A stretch of DNA of 48,891 nucleotides from Massilia horti (GCF_004614195.1 NZ_SPUM01000118.1:1-48891); one strand, 5' to 3'. Positions 17,362 to 25,316 are shown, counted from the first letter of the stretch. Notes: generated by a model not told the origin, from the sequence alone. Translations and numbers: made by a program.

Positions 17362-19353
17362 TTATAGCTCTTGGGGCAAGCTAGCAGCGCGAGCGTCGTC
17401 GATAAGCCCGACAGGAAGCCCACCCTCACCAGTGCTACTGAATTGAGCGACAACAAAACCGGCAAACTTATCACGGATGGTTGAGGGAATGTCATTATCC
17501 ACCACTATGATCTGGGCATCGCTCTGCTTTTCCTCGGCGAAGGATGATAACGAGACCATGTAGTCGTACATATGCTGGTATTTCATAGGATCCGTTACGC
17601 CTTCAGTTAAGTCAGCGACCGGATCTGTTTCATCAACGCTTGCATTTGTTTTACCCAGGTATTTTCCGACTGTGTCAATCATTATGAACGCTGGTAGATT
17701 TGCTTTATCCAAAACCGCTGCCTTAAGGACCGATAGATAGTAACCAATAGAAAGAATTGTTCGAAGCCCTCCTGACGTCACGTCGCGATACTCGCGTTCT
17801 CGGAGTACAGGTAGCAAAGAGCTTTCACTTACTGCGACACCGCGCCGATCTTTGATGTTGACGACACGAAGGTAATCGTTAAGTTCGTCTCCCAGCAGCG
17901 ACAAGACCTCGTGCAGCGACGGAGCCGCATCCCGCATTTTTTCCAGCTTTCCGTTAGTTTGGTCTATTGTTCGAAGTAATTGGTCAATTTCGTCTGAAAT
18001 CGACTTCTGTAGCCTTCGTACTTTTGCCGAATGCTCGACTTGGCTCCGGCGTTCCTTTAAAGTTGCAATCTCGGAAGATATACCGTCACGTTCGGCAAGA
18101 TAAGGGCTGACCGTTGTTGATACCTCTTCATCAAGGAGCCTTGAAGTACGTTCGTATTCATCATTCACCGAGCCGATCCGAACGGAAAGTTCTTGATACC
18201 GAGAACGCTCTTCCGTTAGCAAGTGCCCAAGCTCTTTGGTGCGACGCTCGAGGGTAGATGCCTCTTGTGCCAGCTTGTCCTCAGAATTGATTTGAAAGGA
18301 CTCTCGCCATTGGTCCAATCGAAGTGGGCTGTCGCAAACCGGGCAGACTCCATCAGCGGGGGATGCCTGACCAAGTAGTGACTTGGCCTTGACAACAGCA
18401 GAGATGCGGTCGATGTCTTCGGCGTAATCATTACGTAACCGGACGAAACGGTCTATTTGTCGCTCTGAATTTAGTCTGTCCGACTGCAGCAATGCCAAAC
18501 AATCCTTTTGCTCGGCGAGCAGCTCCCTTAGATAGCGTGCTGCGTGGCTATCGGCGACTACACGCAGGTTGACCTCAGACAGCTGATTCTCCAAAATTTT
18601 AATTTGCGATTCCAGCTCGTCTAACTCATCTTCGAGAGAAACCGCGGCCTTAAAATCCGACTGCCGTAAAAATTCGCTTACATCTTCATATTTGGTCGTT
18701 AACCGCCTATGCTTTGCCTTCAACTCGGAAAGATGTTCTTCGAGAAGAGCGATATTCTCATCTAGAAGATTAAAAATATAGCGGAAAGTCTGCTTTGTCT
18801 TTGTGTGAAGTACTGGAAGGCCTACGTTAAGAAGGTTTTTACTTCCTACATCGTCCTGCCTTAGGTAGCTAAATTTAAACAAATCCCGAAAACTCAAACG
18901 TGCAACTGTCGAGTCCTCCCGGGTCGGGGCGGTCCTAATTTTAACAATCGGCAATCCAAGAGACGCCAACAGGAAATCCATAAAATAGCCGTCCCCGGAA
19001 ACGGGCTGGCCGTACGATGGCACGTATCGCTTGGGGAACACTGAAGCGTGGTCGTCAAACCAAGCTGAATACACCTCAACGTGGCGCGTAGGTTGGAAAA
19101 TATCTCGCTTGATGAGATAAGGTTTGCCACCGAGCTCGAGCTCAAGAGCCGCGTAACTTACCGAAGTCTCGATTTCCGTATCAAAGACGAATTTAGAAGC
19201 GCCCAGCAGGTAATTTATACATTCCAAGATGCTCGACTTTCCGGTCGCGGAATCGCCATAAATTATGTTCAGGCCTGGCTGAAAAGGCACAATATAATTC
19301 TTCCGGTGACCGACCAAGATCAGCCGGCTGAGCAATAGCGTCGATGTTTTCAT
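17362..19353 (-). CDS. Rad50/RecF-like ABC ATPase of an ABC three-component system
   Basis: A cytoplasmic ATPase of 663 residues with split ABC halves around a long coiled coil. Walker A is GDSATGKSS at 33-41. Two coiled-coil arms meet at a CPVC half-hook near residue 340, as in Rad50-type zinc hooks. The C-terminal half has the signature-like VTSGGLRTILSIGYYLS, Walker B PAFIMIDTVGKYLG and a final switch segment IIVVDNDIPS. After the Walker B aspartate comes threonine instead of the usual glutamate, a feature shared in kind with DUF3732-type ATPases. Its ATG overlaps the stop of the middle component by 4 bp. In ABC-3C systems the ATPase is thought to sense a nucleic-acid or invasion cue and gate the effector; that is prediction. 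Confidence 0.82.
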   Translation of the reverse strand: MKTSTLLLSRLILVGHRKNYIVPFQPGLNIIYGDSATGKSSILECINYLLGASKFVFDTEIETSVSYAALELELGGKPYLIKRDIFQPTRHVEVYSAWFDDHASVFPKRYVPSYGQPVSGDGYFMDFLLASLGLPIVKIRTAPTREDSTVARLSFRDLFKFSYLRQDDVGSKNLLNVGLPVLHTKTKQTFRYIFNLLDENIALLEEHLSELKAKHRRLTTKYEDVSEFLRQSDFKAAVSLEDELDELESQIKILENQLSEVNLRVVADSHAARYLRELLAEQKDCLALLQSDRLNSERQIDRFVRLRNDYAEDIDRISAVVKAKSLLGQASPADGVCPVCDSPLRLDQWRESFQINSEDKLAQEASTLERRTKELGHLLTEERSRYQELSVRIGSVNDEYERTSRLLDEEVSTTVSPYLAERDGISSEIATLKERRSQVEHSAKVRRLQKSISDEIDQLLRTIDQTNGKLEKMRDAAPSLHEVLSLLGDELNDYLRVVNIKDRRGVAVSESSLLPVLREREYRDVTSGGLRTILSIGYYLSVLKAAVLDKANLPAFIMIDTVGKYLGKTNASVDETDPVADLTEGVTDPMKYQHMYDYMVSLSSFAEEKQSDAQIIVVDNDIPSTIRDKFAGFVVAQFSSTGEGGLPVGLIDDARAASLPQEL

Positions 19354-19859
19354 GGTTTAGTAATGATCGAATAAATCTGCTGGTATAACACCTTCGTCGG
19401 CACACTATTTAGGTCCGCCAAACGTTCAAGACGCACTAAAACCGTGGAAAAAAAAGGCCCGACAAGTGCCTCCGCAGCTTGGTATCCAGTCTCAGTCAAG
19501 GTGTACATTGCACCCTCCAACTTCCTGAACGAAACTGCGAGCATTTTCCGCTGCGCGAGAAATATCAGAATAGCCTTTAATAGGCGTTGATCCAATAACT
19601 CATCCAGATTAGGAGCCAAGCTCCTTACCGAGTAACTCTCGGAAGCAGACAATTGCAAAGTAGAATGGCCCAAATTAGTGAGGAGCTTGGCTGCCACCAA
19701 TGGGTTTTTAAGAAGAAAAATCATGAGCGCCAAGCGCTCATTGTTTATCAATAATTTTCCCTTTTTCGTGCTGCTCAGTTTGCGAAGGACTGATAACCCA
19801 AGGGATACATTGAAGTACAGGTCCTGTTCTGGCTGGGTAAATGGCAGGTTTTTGTTCAT
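19350..19859 (-). CDS. Probable ABC-3C middle component
   Basis: A small, mainly helical protein of 169 residues with no signal peptide or membrane segment. A basic amphipathic helix-rich middle and a wing-like stretch (AVSFRKLEGAMYTLTETGYQAAEAL, about 116-140) suggest a winged-helix fold, the fold proposed for middle components that join ATPase and effector. Stop and start codons overlap the neighbours by 4 bp on both sides, so the three proteins should be made together. I could not place it in a numbered middle-component subfamily; the call depends on size, fold impression and position between ATPase and effector. Confidence 0.65.
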   Translation of the reverse strand: MNKNLPFTQPEQDLYFNVSLGLSVLRKLSSTKKGKLLINNERLALMIFLLKNPLVAAKLLTNLGHSTLQLSASESYSVRSLAPNLDELLDQRLLKAILIFLAQRKMLAVSFRKLEGAMYTLTETGYQAAEALVGPFFSTVLVRLERLADLNSVPTKVLYQQIYSIITKP

Positions 19860-21106
19860 GCGGGGGTCGAGGAGTCTTCTATCAAGTTCTTCAGTTTATC
19901 GAGTGCCTCTACTGATTTCTCTTCACTCCACCAAACATCCCCCTCCAGGTCGTTTGCCAACTGATGCAACATGCCTTTTTTATGAAGAGCATGTATCACA
20001 GGCAAAGCGGATTTTAGGTATCCGTCATCCTGGTGAACTATCTTCTCATGAATCTCTGCCACCAACTCGCCGGGGGTCTTCTTCGGCGATTTCGAGTTGA
20101 TGAACTTATCAAAGGAGTCGTGGTAAAGAGTTCTAATCCTCTCATATAGCTGCGCAAGCTTTTCCTGATCTGTTCGACTTGAGAATAACTTTCGGGTGTA
20201 CTCCGCGTTAAGGAAGTTTTCCTTGCAATGCCTTATGGTGGAAACGTGAACGTCCGCCAACATCAGCTTCAGCACGAAATATTCATCTGCCAATTCGGCA
20301 TCACTTTTTAGTTTCAGAAGTTTGCCGCCATCAGGGATTTTTGTGGCGTGCAAAAAATCCGCTAAGAAAGCGCGAGTCGCGGTAATTGCGATTGACGATG
20401 AATCAAGAGGTTTCACTATGCTCAAATGGTCGTCGTCGCAAGCAATGATGTCTTGCTCAATGTTATCTGTTCCTGTTGCGCTAGCTTTTGTTACCACATC
20501 GTCATATGTCCCGTAGAAGTATTTAATAGGGGGACGGTTAGCGAGTTTGAGCCAGCGATCGTTCAACCCCGAGCAAAAGTCACTAAGAGGCGCCAGATCA
20601 GCCAGGTGCTCGTTGCTGGACAGAAGTTTGGCAAATGTCGCGAGGTTAGCGCCCAAATGAGGCACGGCTAGCGAGAGCATCATCCGGACCTGCGTTGGAG
20701 CGTGTCGGGACAGATCCTGGGCCAGTGCATTCTTCACGACCAACCCGCCCATACTATGCGCGATCAACACAACGTTAGCGTAGGAACCAACCTGGAAGCG
20801 CAGTTGACTTCGAAACATCTCTGAGATTTCCGAAATCCCGACGTTCTTTTCAACCTTTCGGTGGGATCTTCCGACGAGCATCTTCAATCGAGATACCCAA
20901 GTGTTTGCGGCAGGAAAGAGATTCGTGAACTTTGTGTAATATTCGAAGTACGCGAAATCATAATTGTCCAGGAGCGCAGGATCCTCAGTAAGGAGCTCAT
21001 GGAAAAGCTTTCCGCTCGAGTTCCGCCAAGTTTCAATTCCTCCCGTAAAGCCATGGACAAAGAGGACGAGATTTGGACGGCCGTGTTTATGTAGGAACGT
21101 GATCAT
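19856..21106 (-). CDS. Alpha/beta-hydrolase (lipase-like) effector with ABC-3C C-terminal domain
   Basis: A protein of 416 residues from ATG 21106 (a TTG at 21124 would add six). Residues 1-255 are an alpha/beta hydrolase: oxyanion loop FVHGFTGG (16-23), nucleophile S118 in AHSMGG, acid candidate D202/D203 in YGTYDDVV and H227 in DDDHLS. This is the pattern of lipases, acyl-esterases and PGAP1-like enzymes. The C-terminal ~155 residues are helical, with conserved-looking LHQLANDLEGDVWW near the end, resembling the shared C-terminal domain that tethers ABC-3C effectors to their partners. There is no signal peptide, so the substrate should be intracellular, possibly membrane lipid. It is the first gene of the cassette. 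Confidence 0.78.
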   Translation of the reverse strand: MITFLHKHGRPNLVLFVHGFTGGIETWRNSSGKLFHELLTEDPALLDNYDFAYFEYYTKFTNLFPAANTWVSRLKMLVGRSHRKVEKNVGISEISEMFRSQLRFQVGSYANVVLIAHSMGGLVVKNALAQDLSRHAPTQVRMMLSLAVPHLGANLATFAKLLSSNEHLADLAPLSDFCSGLNDRWLKLANRPPIKYFYGTYDDVVTKASATGTDNIEQDIIACDDDHLSIVKPLDSSSIAITATRAFLADFLHATKIPDGGKLLKLKSDAELADEYFVLKLMLADVHVSTIRHCKENFLNAEYTRKLFSSRTDQEKLAQLYERIRTLYHDSFDKFINSKSPKKTPGELVAEIHEKIVHQDDGYLKSALPVIHALHKKGMLHQLANDLEGDVWWSEEKSVEALDKLKNLIEDSSTPA

Positions 21107-21144
21107 TTTTGCGCTACCGCTCAACTGGAGTAGCTAAATTTTTG

Positions 21145-21150
21145 ATCATA
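21145..21150 (-). promoter_or_regulatory. -10-like element of the ABC-3C cassette
   Basis: TATGAT is read on the minus strand at 21150-21145, about 40 bp before the hydrolase ATG, in an AT-rich stretch with no other gene start. No -35 hexamer of good quality lies at standard spacing, so expression from it may be weak or activator-dependent. Confidence 0.3.
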
Positions 21151-21187
21151 AGTAAGTTTCGCACAAGTAAATTATGAAAGCCGCTCG

Positions 21188-21400
21188 TTAAGGGGGCGGC
21201 CCCGGGCACCCGGCAAGAGCGCCATCACACAGCTGCTGCAGCTGCTGGCGCGTCGAGGGCAGCCCGGTGCGCAGACCTGCCTCTATCTCGCGCTTGGTGA
21301 CTGCGTGGCGCTTCGCCTCGGATGAGGAAATCACGCGCTTCAGGCCGAAGTCGCGCTCGATTGTCACATCAGCGTTTCCTGCCGCCGGTACTCGTGGCTG
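21188..21400 (-). pseudogene. Relaxase (MobA/TraI-like) remnant
   Basis: The minus strand encodes EYRRQETLM in one frame and, after a frameshift, TIERDFGLKRVISSSEAKRH followed by REIEAGLRTGLPSTRQQLQQL in another. The IERDFGL stretch and the following basic segment are typical of the end of the relaxase catalytic domain and its linker in mobilisable elements. The frame stops soon after, and no catalytic tyrosine or HUH motif is nearby. A broken piece of a mobilisation gene. Confidence 0.5.
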
Positions 21401-22269
21401 TCATCCGTTACGCTGCCGACGAAGCGGATCCAGTTGGCTATTAGGTGTCCGTGCTAAGGGCAACGTTGGACGAGGTGCGGCTGTTGACGCTGACTCTGTA
21501 CAATATTGCTTTTCAAGCCAAGATTGACAACCAGCGAATTGGCATTGTGGACGCCAAACAGCAGTTGCTTGTCGAAGTCGTCGGTATCTAAGTGGAGCGC
21601 TGTCAGTAAGATACGCACGAGGATAAGGTCCAGGACTGTGCAGCCTTTTTTCTTGCTCAGCTCGTTCGCCGTCTGGCGAGAGCCAGTGCGAAAGCCGACG
21701 CTCGCATCCCGTTCGCGGATAGGCGCTGGATGGCGCTTTCGGACCCGGCGATGAGTGCTCAGTTCTGTCCCACCGTGGAGCAATACTCGATTGTGACCTT
21801 GCGACGGTTCGCAGGGCATGTTTACAAATGTATACGCTCTAAGTGTTTGATTTCAACATGCTTTTCGAATACCGCACTTTTAAACCGGGGCCGCAACGAG
21901 CAAACGTATACGCCAAAATAGCCTAGTAAATCAAAGAGTTATCCTCACTTTTTCGCTCGCGCGTATCGTGCGTAATGTGTGCAACTCTTATGTGGGGTGC
22001 GGGGGCGTCCCCCGCACATATCGCGCTTCTCGGACGCGGTCCGGTTTACCGGATAGCGTCCGCTGGCTTGAGACTTCGTGGGCGGGCCGGGCACCGGTCC
22101 GTCCGCGCGCTGAAGTAGTTCGCTTTGATCGCGGCCTAGGGCCCGGTGCTTCCATTTTTCCATGAGCTGCGGCGCGACCGGCCCGCGCCTGGATATTACG
22201 GCGCCTCCCCTTGCCAACCAGCGCTCCCACTACCCGCAATTAGGACTCCGCGCCGGCGAGCGCGACACC
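21401..22269. other. Degenerate island DNA without recognisable genes
   Basis: Several short open frames occur on both strands but none shows a family motif, a good ribosome-binding site or a continuous protein-like composition. Base composition changes abruptly near 22000, from AT-rich (21800-21960) to very GC-rich. It is probably a junction of several eroded insertions. Confidence 0.4.
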
Positions 22270-22508
22270 GCGCCGCAAACCGAGAACTGGCCAGCATCGT
22301 GCACCCGGCAAGGTCGCCGCCACTTGGCCGCAGGCCGGGGCGCCCCCCAGCACCGCCAGCGTCGTCGCGCCGCAAATTGGGGCGCTGGCCATATTCGCAC
22401 CCGCGCGTGATCGCCGCCGCCGCGCCGCAAACCCGGCGCTTGCTAGCATCGCGCACCCGGCACGATTGCCGCCACTGGCCGCATGCCGGGACGCGCCCCA
22501 GCACCCCC
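22270..22508. repeat. GC-rich imperfect tandem repeats
   Basis: Three related units start with GCGCCGCAAA: 22270-22357, a shortened one at 22367-22420, and 22422-22508. The two long units share roughly four bases in five by eye, including CACCCGGCA and GCCGCCACT. The units lack the short identical repeats and regular unique spacers of a CRISPR array. No coding meaning was found. Confidence 0.6.
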
Positions 22509-22699
22509 AACCATCCTGGAGCTTTTGGTGTGCCAGCGCGTTGCGGGTGAAGCGTACGCGGCATGGCTGTGCCGTGCGGAGGATTTCGGCACGCCGTTCG
22601 TGTTCATGGCCTCGGCGATTTTTACGGCCACAGACACTGTCCTTCCTGCCTGGTTAGCTGGCAGCAATCCCGGCACCTGCGTACAGTCGCGGCGCCACC
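22509..22699. other. Unassigned stretch between the repeats and the immunity-like gene
   Basis: One minus-strand frame (22676 leftward) has a protein-like stretch (SVAVKIAEAMNTNGVPKSSA) but then runs into the GC-rich repeats and has no recognisable domain. It is likely a remnant of a mobile-element gene. Confidence 0.3.
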
Positions 22700-23257
22700 T
22701 TATCGGGACTGGTGACCGCCCAGCTTTATGACGTCGGCGCCGGCCTGACGCGGTAATTCGTCCATTGGTACGACTAGGGGCTCTGCGGATGAGCCGACGA
22801 AATGGCGGTAGACGATGAATTTCTTGTTCGTTTCTCCGTATCCGTGTGTGGGTACGACGATTGTTGTCTCGGATGGAGTTAGATACAGCCAGGCAGGTCG
22901 ACTTTTTTCGGCAAAGTCCAGACGCTCGACTACACCGCTTTTAGGATTACGAGTGAGCACGAAGCCTTGAAGGAAGTTCGCCGTGAACTCACCAGTAACG
23001 ACGAGCGCGCGAGTCTTACGTCCGACGCAGGCAATCTGCACTGATGATCCTCTTGAACTGTCCTTGTCCCCAAAAAACGGACGCACCGAGCCATTTTGCC
23101 GCAAATAATAGACGTAGGTATCGGCAATTCTTGAATCTCGAATTGCATCGACTCGGCTACTTATTTTGCCGCCAATATCACAGGTTGTCACCAGTTCGGC
23201 TGCCGCGGTAAAAGCAGGAAGGAACAAGCAGAACAGCAAAAAGGGCGAGCTTTTCAT
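22700..23257 (-). CDS. Secreted protein, probable periplasmic immunity protein of the T6SS muramidase
   Basis: A protein of 185 residues with a clear signal peptide (MKSSPFLLFCLFLPAFTAAA, cleavage near 20) and a beta-rich mature part containing two cysteines that could pair. The ATG overlaps the stop of the muramidase gene by 4 bp (ATGA), so both are made together. A wall-cutting T6SS effector needs a periplasmic neutraliser in the producer; location, export and coupling all fit that role. The family was not recognised, so the immunity function is inferred from context. Confidence 0.65.
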   Translation of the reverse strand: MKSSPFLLFCLFLPAFTAAAELVTTCDIGGKISSRVDAIRDSRIADTYVYYLRQNGSVRPFFGDKDSSRGSSVQIACVGRKTRALVVTGEFTANFLQGFVLTRNPKSGVVERLDFAEKSRPAWLYLTPSETTIVVPTHGYGETNKKFIVYRHFVGSSAEPLVVPMDELPRQAGADVIKLGGHQSR

Positions 23258-23829
23258 TTCACCATGTCCCGTAGTACCTGCATCGACTCAGGCTTCGCTG
23301 TCAGTTTCTCAGCGGCAGCCTTGATTTTGCGATAGTAGATCCCGTTCCTGATTCCTCGGTAATCCTTGTAGGCTTCGCTGATGGGATCGGCTGAATGGCC
23401 CGCAGTGCGTTTCTCGATGAGTGCCTGCAGATACGCCGTACCGACGCGTATGTTAGTGGCTTCGTCCAGAAGCTGGTCACTGTCGTGGAACTCGTCCGCC
23501 TCGCGGTAAAGATCAGCTTCACGCCTCCGCTCGCGCCACGGTTGCTTGCGATTCTCGAGCCGGTAAAGTTCCCGGATGGGTGCCTTCAATAATTGCATCA
23601 AACCGCGGGCGCTACTTCCGTCACTGTGCGCGTTCTTGTCAAATCGTGACTCCATGTAGATCTGGCAGATGATCAGATCCGTGGATAAGCTAGACTGATT
23701 GTTTGACTCGACCAGCCTTCGTATCGCACGCAGCCGGGCCAGGTCCTCGACCTCAACATCAACGCCCTTGTTGTCGGTCGTCGGCGTGAGCTGTGCAGAG
23801 TGCGTCTTGATCACCTTCCTAGTCGCCAT
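23254..23829 (-). CDS. SLT-fold lytic transglycosylase/muramidase, predicted T6SS effector
   Basis: A protein of 191 residues with no signal peptide. The transglycosylase SLT fold is shown by catalytic E60 in IYMESRFD, then SDGSSARGLMQL, the ATNIRVGTAYLQAL helix and a final AYKDYRG/RNGIYY segment. The family cleaves the glycan strands of peptidoglycan. Lack of an export signal, a PAAR gene one base away upstream and a secreted protein gene overlapping downstream point to delivery by a type VI spike into rival periplasms. A truncated second copy of the 3' part of this gene lies at 11701-12047. The T6SS machinery itself is not in this window. Confidence 0.8.
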   Translation of the reverse strand: MATRKVIKTHSAQLTPTTDNKGVDVEVEDLARLRAIRRLVESNNQSSLSTDLIICQIYMESRFDKNAHSDGSSARGLMQLLKAPIRELYRLENRKQPWRERRREADLYREADEFHDSDQLLDEATNIRVGTAYLQALIEKRTAGHSADPISEAYKDYRGIRNGIYYRKIKAAAEKLTAKPESMQVLRDMVK

Positions 23830-23830
23830 G

Positions 23831-24415
23831 TCATTGGTCCCATGCCGGATTCAGAGAAGTTGCTTCCTGCGCATAGACAATCAGGGTGGCGTGCTCGGCG
23901 CGTGACGCCACGACTTTCGCAGTCTTTCCTTCCTGGTCCGTTCGGCCCTCGATACGGCGCCCACTGCTAAGCTCGATCACGTATGGAAAATCTGCAAGTG
24001 GGTGACCTGCCTCGTCCTTGACGTGAAAGTACTGGTCGTGGATTTCCTGCTGTTCGGCAGAAGCCGCTGTGACACCCCATTCCGACGTTGTTCCGCTCTG
24101 CCCAACAATATCGGCGCTATCGGCATCCTCGGAGACGATTTGGCACCGCAAGGTTTGGCTCGGCACCAGGCGCGGATGCGGATAGCACTGGCAGATGCAC
24201 AGGTCGTTCTCAAGGGCAACCTGGATGCCATTAAAGCGTTCGCTGAGCCGAGCGCCAACACAAACAATGTGGCCGATGCTGTTGCAGGCTGGGCAGTGAA
24301 CGGGATCGTTTTCGAGCGCGATGCGCGCTCCGTTGATGGACCCATGGCTACTGGCGCCAATTACCTTGCCGCCCGCCGTTGTTGTGGCCCCTTCAGTGAT
24401 CGTGTACCGCTTCAC
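23831..24415 (-). CDS. PAAR-domain T6SS spike-tip protein with C-terminal adaptor domain
   Basis: A protein of 194 residues. The first ~95 residues form a PAAR/DUF4150-like spike: TTTAGGKVIGAS, then HCPACNSIGHIVCVGAR and NDLCICQC, with His/Cys positions for metal binding. The C-terminal ~65 residues look like a small beta-sandwich extension (LADFPYVIELSSGRRIEGRTD) of the type that links PAAR tips to cargo. The GTG start at 24415 has a strong AGGGGG five bases before it; the longer frame to 24472 has no such site. PAAR proteins sharpen the VgrG trimer and carry effectors. First gene of the T6SS cargo cassette. Confidence 0.82.
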   Translation of the reverse strand: MKRYTITEGATTTAGGKVIGASSHGSINGARIALENDPVHCPACNSIGHIVCVGARLSERFNGIQVALENDLCICQCYPHPRLVPSQTLRCQIVSEDADSADIVGQSGTTSEWGVTAASAEQQEIHDQYFHVKDEAGHPLADFPYVIELSSGRRIEGRTDQEGKTAKVVASRAEHATLIVYAQEATSLNPAWDQ

Positions 24416-24494
24416 AATGCCCCCTAGGCTAAGAGATCCCGCTGCCTTGAATGTCGGCAACCAGATGACCAATCTAACTAAAGGGCAACTGCAG

Positions 24495-24502
24495 CTATTG
24501 AC
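24495..24502 (+). promoter_or_regulatory. Extra half-site CTATTGAC
   Basis: CTATTGAC matches one arm of the 19-bp palindrome about 80 bp away, in the same promoter region upstream of the PAAR gene. It could be an auxiliary operator half-site. Confidence 0.3.
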
Positions 24503-24577
24503 CTAACGCAAAAAGTTCTTGCCATGAGATCTCGTCGGTCAGGTATGAAAAACAATATCGTTAGCGACTCTCGCAGC

Positions 24578-24596
24578 ACTATTGACCGTCAATAGT
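24578..24596. promoter_or_regulatory. Perfect 19-bp palindrome, candidate operator
   Basis: ACTATTGACCGTCAATAGT has 9-bp perfect arms around a single central base. It lies in the divergent region between the PAAR gene (leftward) and the HTH gene (rightward), the expected place for a regulator of either gene. Confidence 0.5.
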
Positions 24597-24604
24597 CAAG
24601 CCCC

Positions 24605-24674
24605 AGCAGTTTGACGCAGCAGAAGGATAGTCGAGGTTATGGTTGCGACGATGGATCGCCGCCGTCAAACTGCT
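24605..24674. repeat. 12-bp inverted repeat with 46-bp spacer
   Basis: AGCAGTTTGACG at 24605-24616 and its exact complement CGTCAAACTGCT at 24663-24674 flank a 46-bp spacer in the same divergent intergenic region as the 19-bp palindrome. The arms could be two binding sites allowing DNA looping, or a cruciform element. Confidence 0.5.
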
Positions 24675-24780
24675 AACAATTTGTCAATCCACTGGCCCTC
24701 GTGCTCTGGAAAAGCAGACTTAACCGATCAAGCCACCAAGCACATTTCTTTCTCGCTTTGATCCAACTAAAGGGGCTTCC

Positions 24781-25059
24781 GTGCTGGAGCGCAAGGAACC
24801 TGTTGTACAACCCCTACTTTCCGTCGAAGAGCTAGCAACTTGCCTGCATAAGTCGGTAGCAAGCGTCCGGAGCGACGCCTCACGTAATCCGGAGGCGCTC
24901 CCTCCGATCTGCCGCCTGCCTGGGACAAAACGCCTGCTTTGGCGGGCTGAGGATGTTGAGCGATGGCTTGCGCAGCACGTTGTGCCCCCGGCTCAACAGA
25001 CGCTAACCGAACGCCCGGTTGAAGTTACCCCAAGAAGAGGTCGGCCTCGTAAGCGGTAG
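24781..25059 (+). CDS. Excisionase/AlpA-like helix-turn-helix protein
   Basis: A small basic DNA-binding protein of 92 residues. Residues ~13-62 have the MerR/Xis-type winged helix pattern: LLSVEELATCLHKSVASVRSDA, then a loop and RLPGTKRLLWRAEDVERWL, where the KR-W-x-x-x-DVERWL ending is typical of excisionase-family domains. The tail GRPRKR is AT-hook-like. The GTG start at 24781 follows GGGGC. Near the right end of the island it may be the recombination directionality factor for the integrase at the other end, or a regulator of the PAAR cassette through the palindrome upstream. Confidence 0.65.
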   Translation: MLERKEPVVQPLLSVEELATCLHKSVASVRSDASRNPEALPPICRLPGTKRLLWRAEDVERWLAQHVVPPAQQTLTERPVEVTPRRGRPRKR

Positions 25060-25316
25060 CGCTACTGCGACCAGGAGCGCCATTTCGACAGCTCTCAGCT
25101 GCGATTTTTAATGGTCGAATCTCTGGGACCAGCCATCAAAAAAGCGGCGACGGCGTAGCAACCGAAATATCGGGCAGATATGCTAGGACCGGCCCGTCGA
25201 GTGAACTCAACGCTTGCCACAACTTTGCCACACTTGGTGTGCCAAAAATCGCGCAAAAACGCTCAACAGTGCGAAATACTGCTGAGGCTAAGTGCTTTAT
25301 TTTATTTTATAGAAGG
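25060..25316. other. Right-end island DNA inside attR
   Basis: No gene was found. Apart from the paired TTGCCACA sites the stretch holds only an AT-rich segment (25295-25312) directly beyond the tRNA 3' end, which may help end the tRNA transcript. Confidence 0.35.
25214..25232 (+). repeat. Paired TTGCCACA sites next to attR
   Basis: TTGCCACA at 25214-25221 and TTTGCCACA at 25224-25232 have cores starting 11 bp apart, in the same orientation and spacing as the pair near attL. Candidate integrase arm-type sites. Confidence 0.55.

Noticed and set aside
22270..22508. Possible CRISPR array
   Set aside because: The units are long, imperfect and irregularly spaced, without identical short repeats and unique spacers; no cas gene is present.
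22010..22564. Several overlapping short open frames on both strands in the GC-rich stretch
   Set aside because: High GC removes stop codons in all frames; no motif, ribosome-binding site or family supports any of them.
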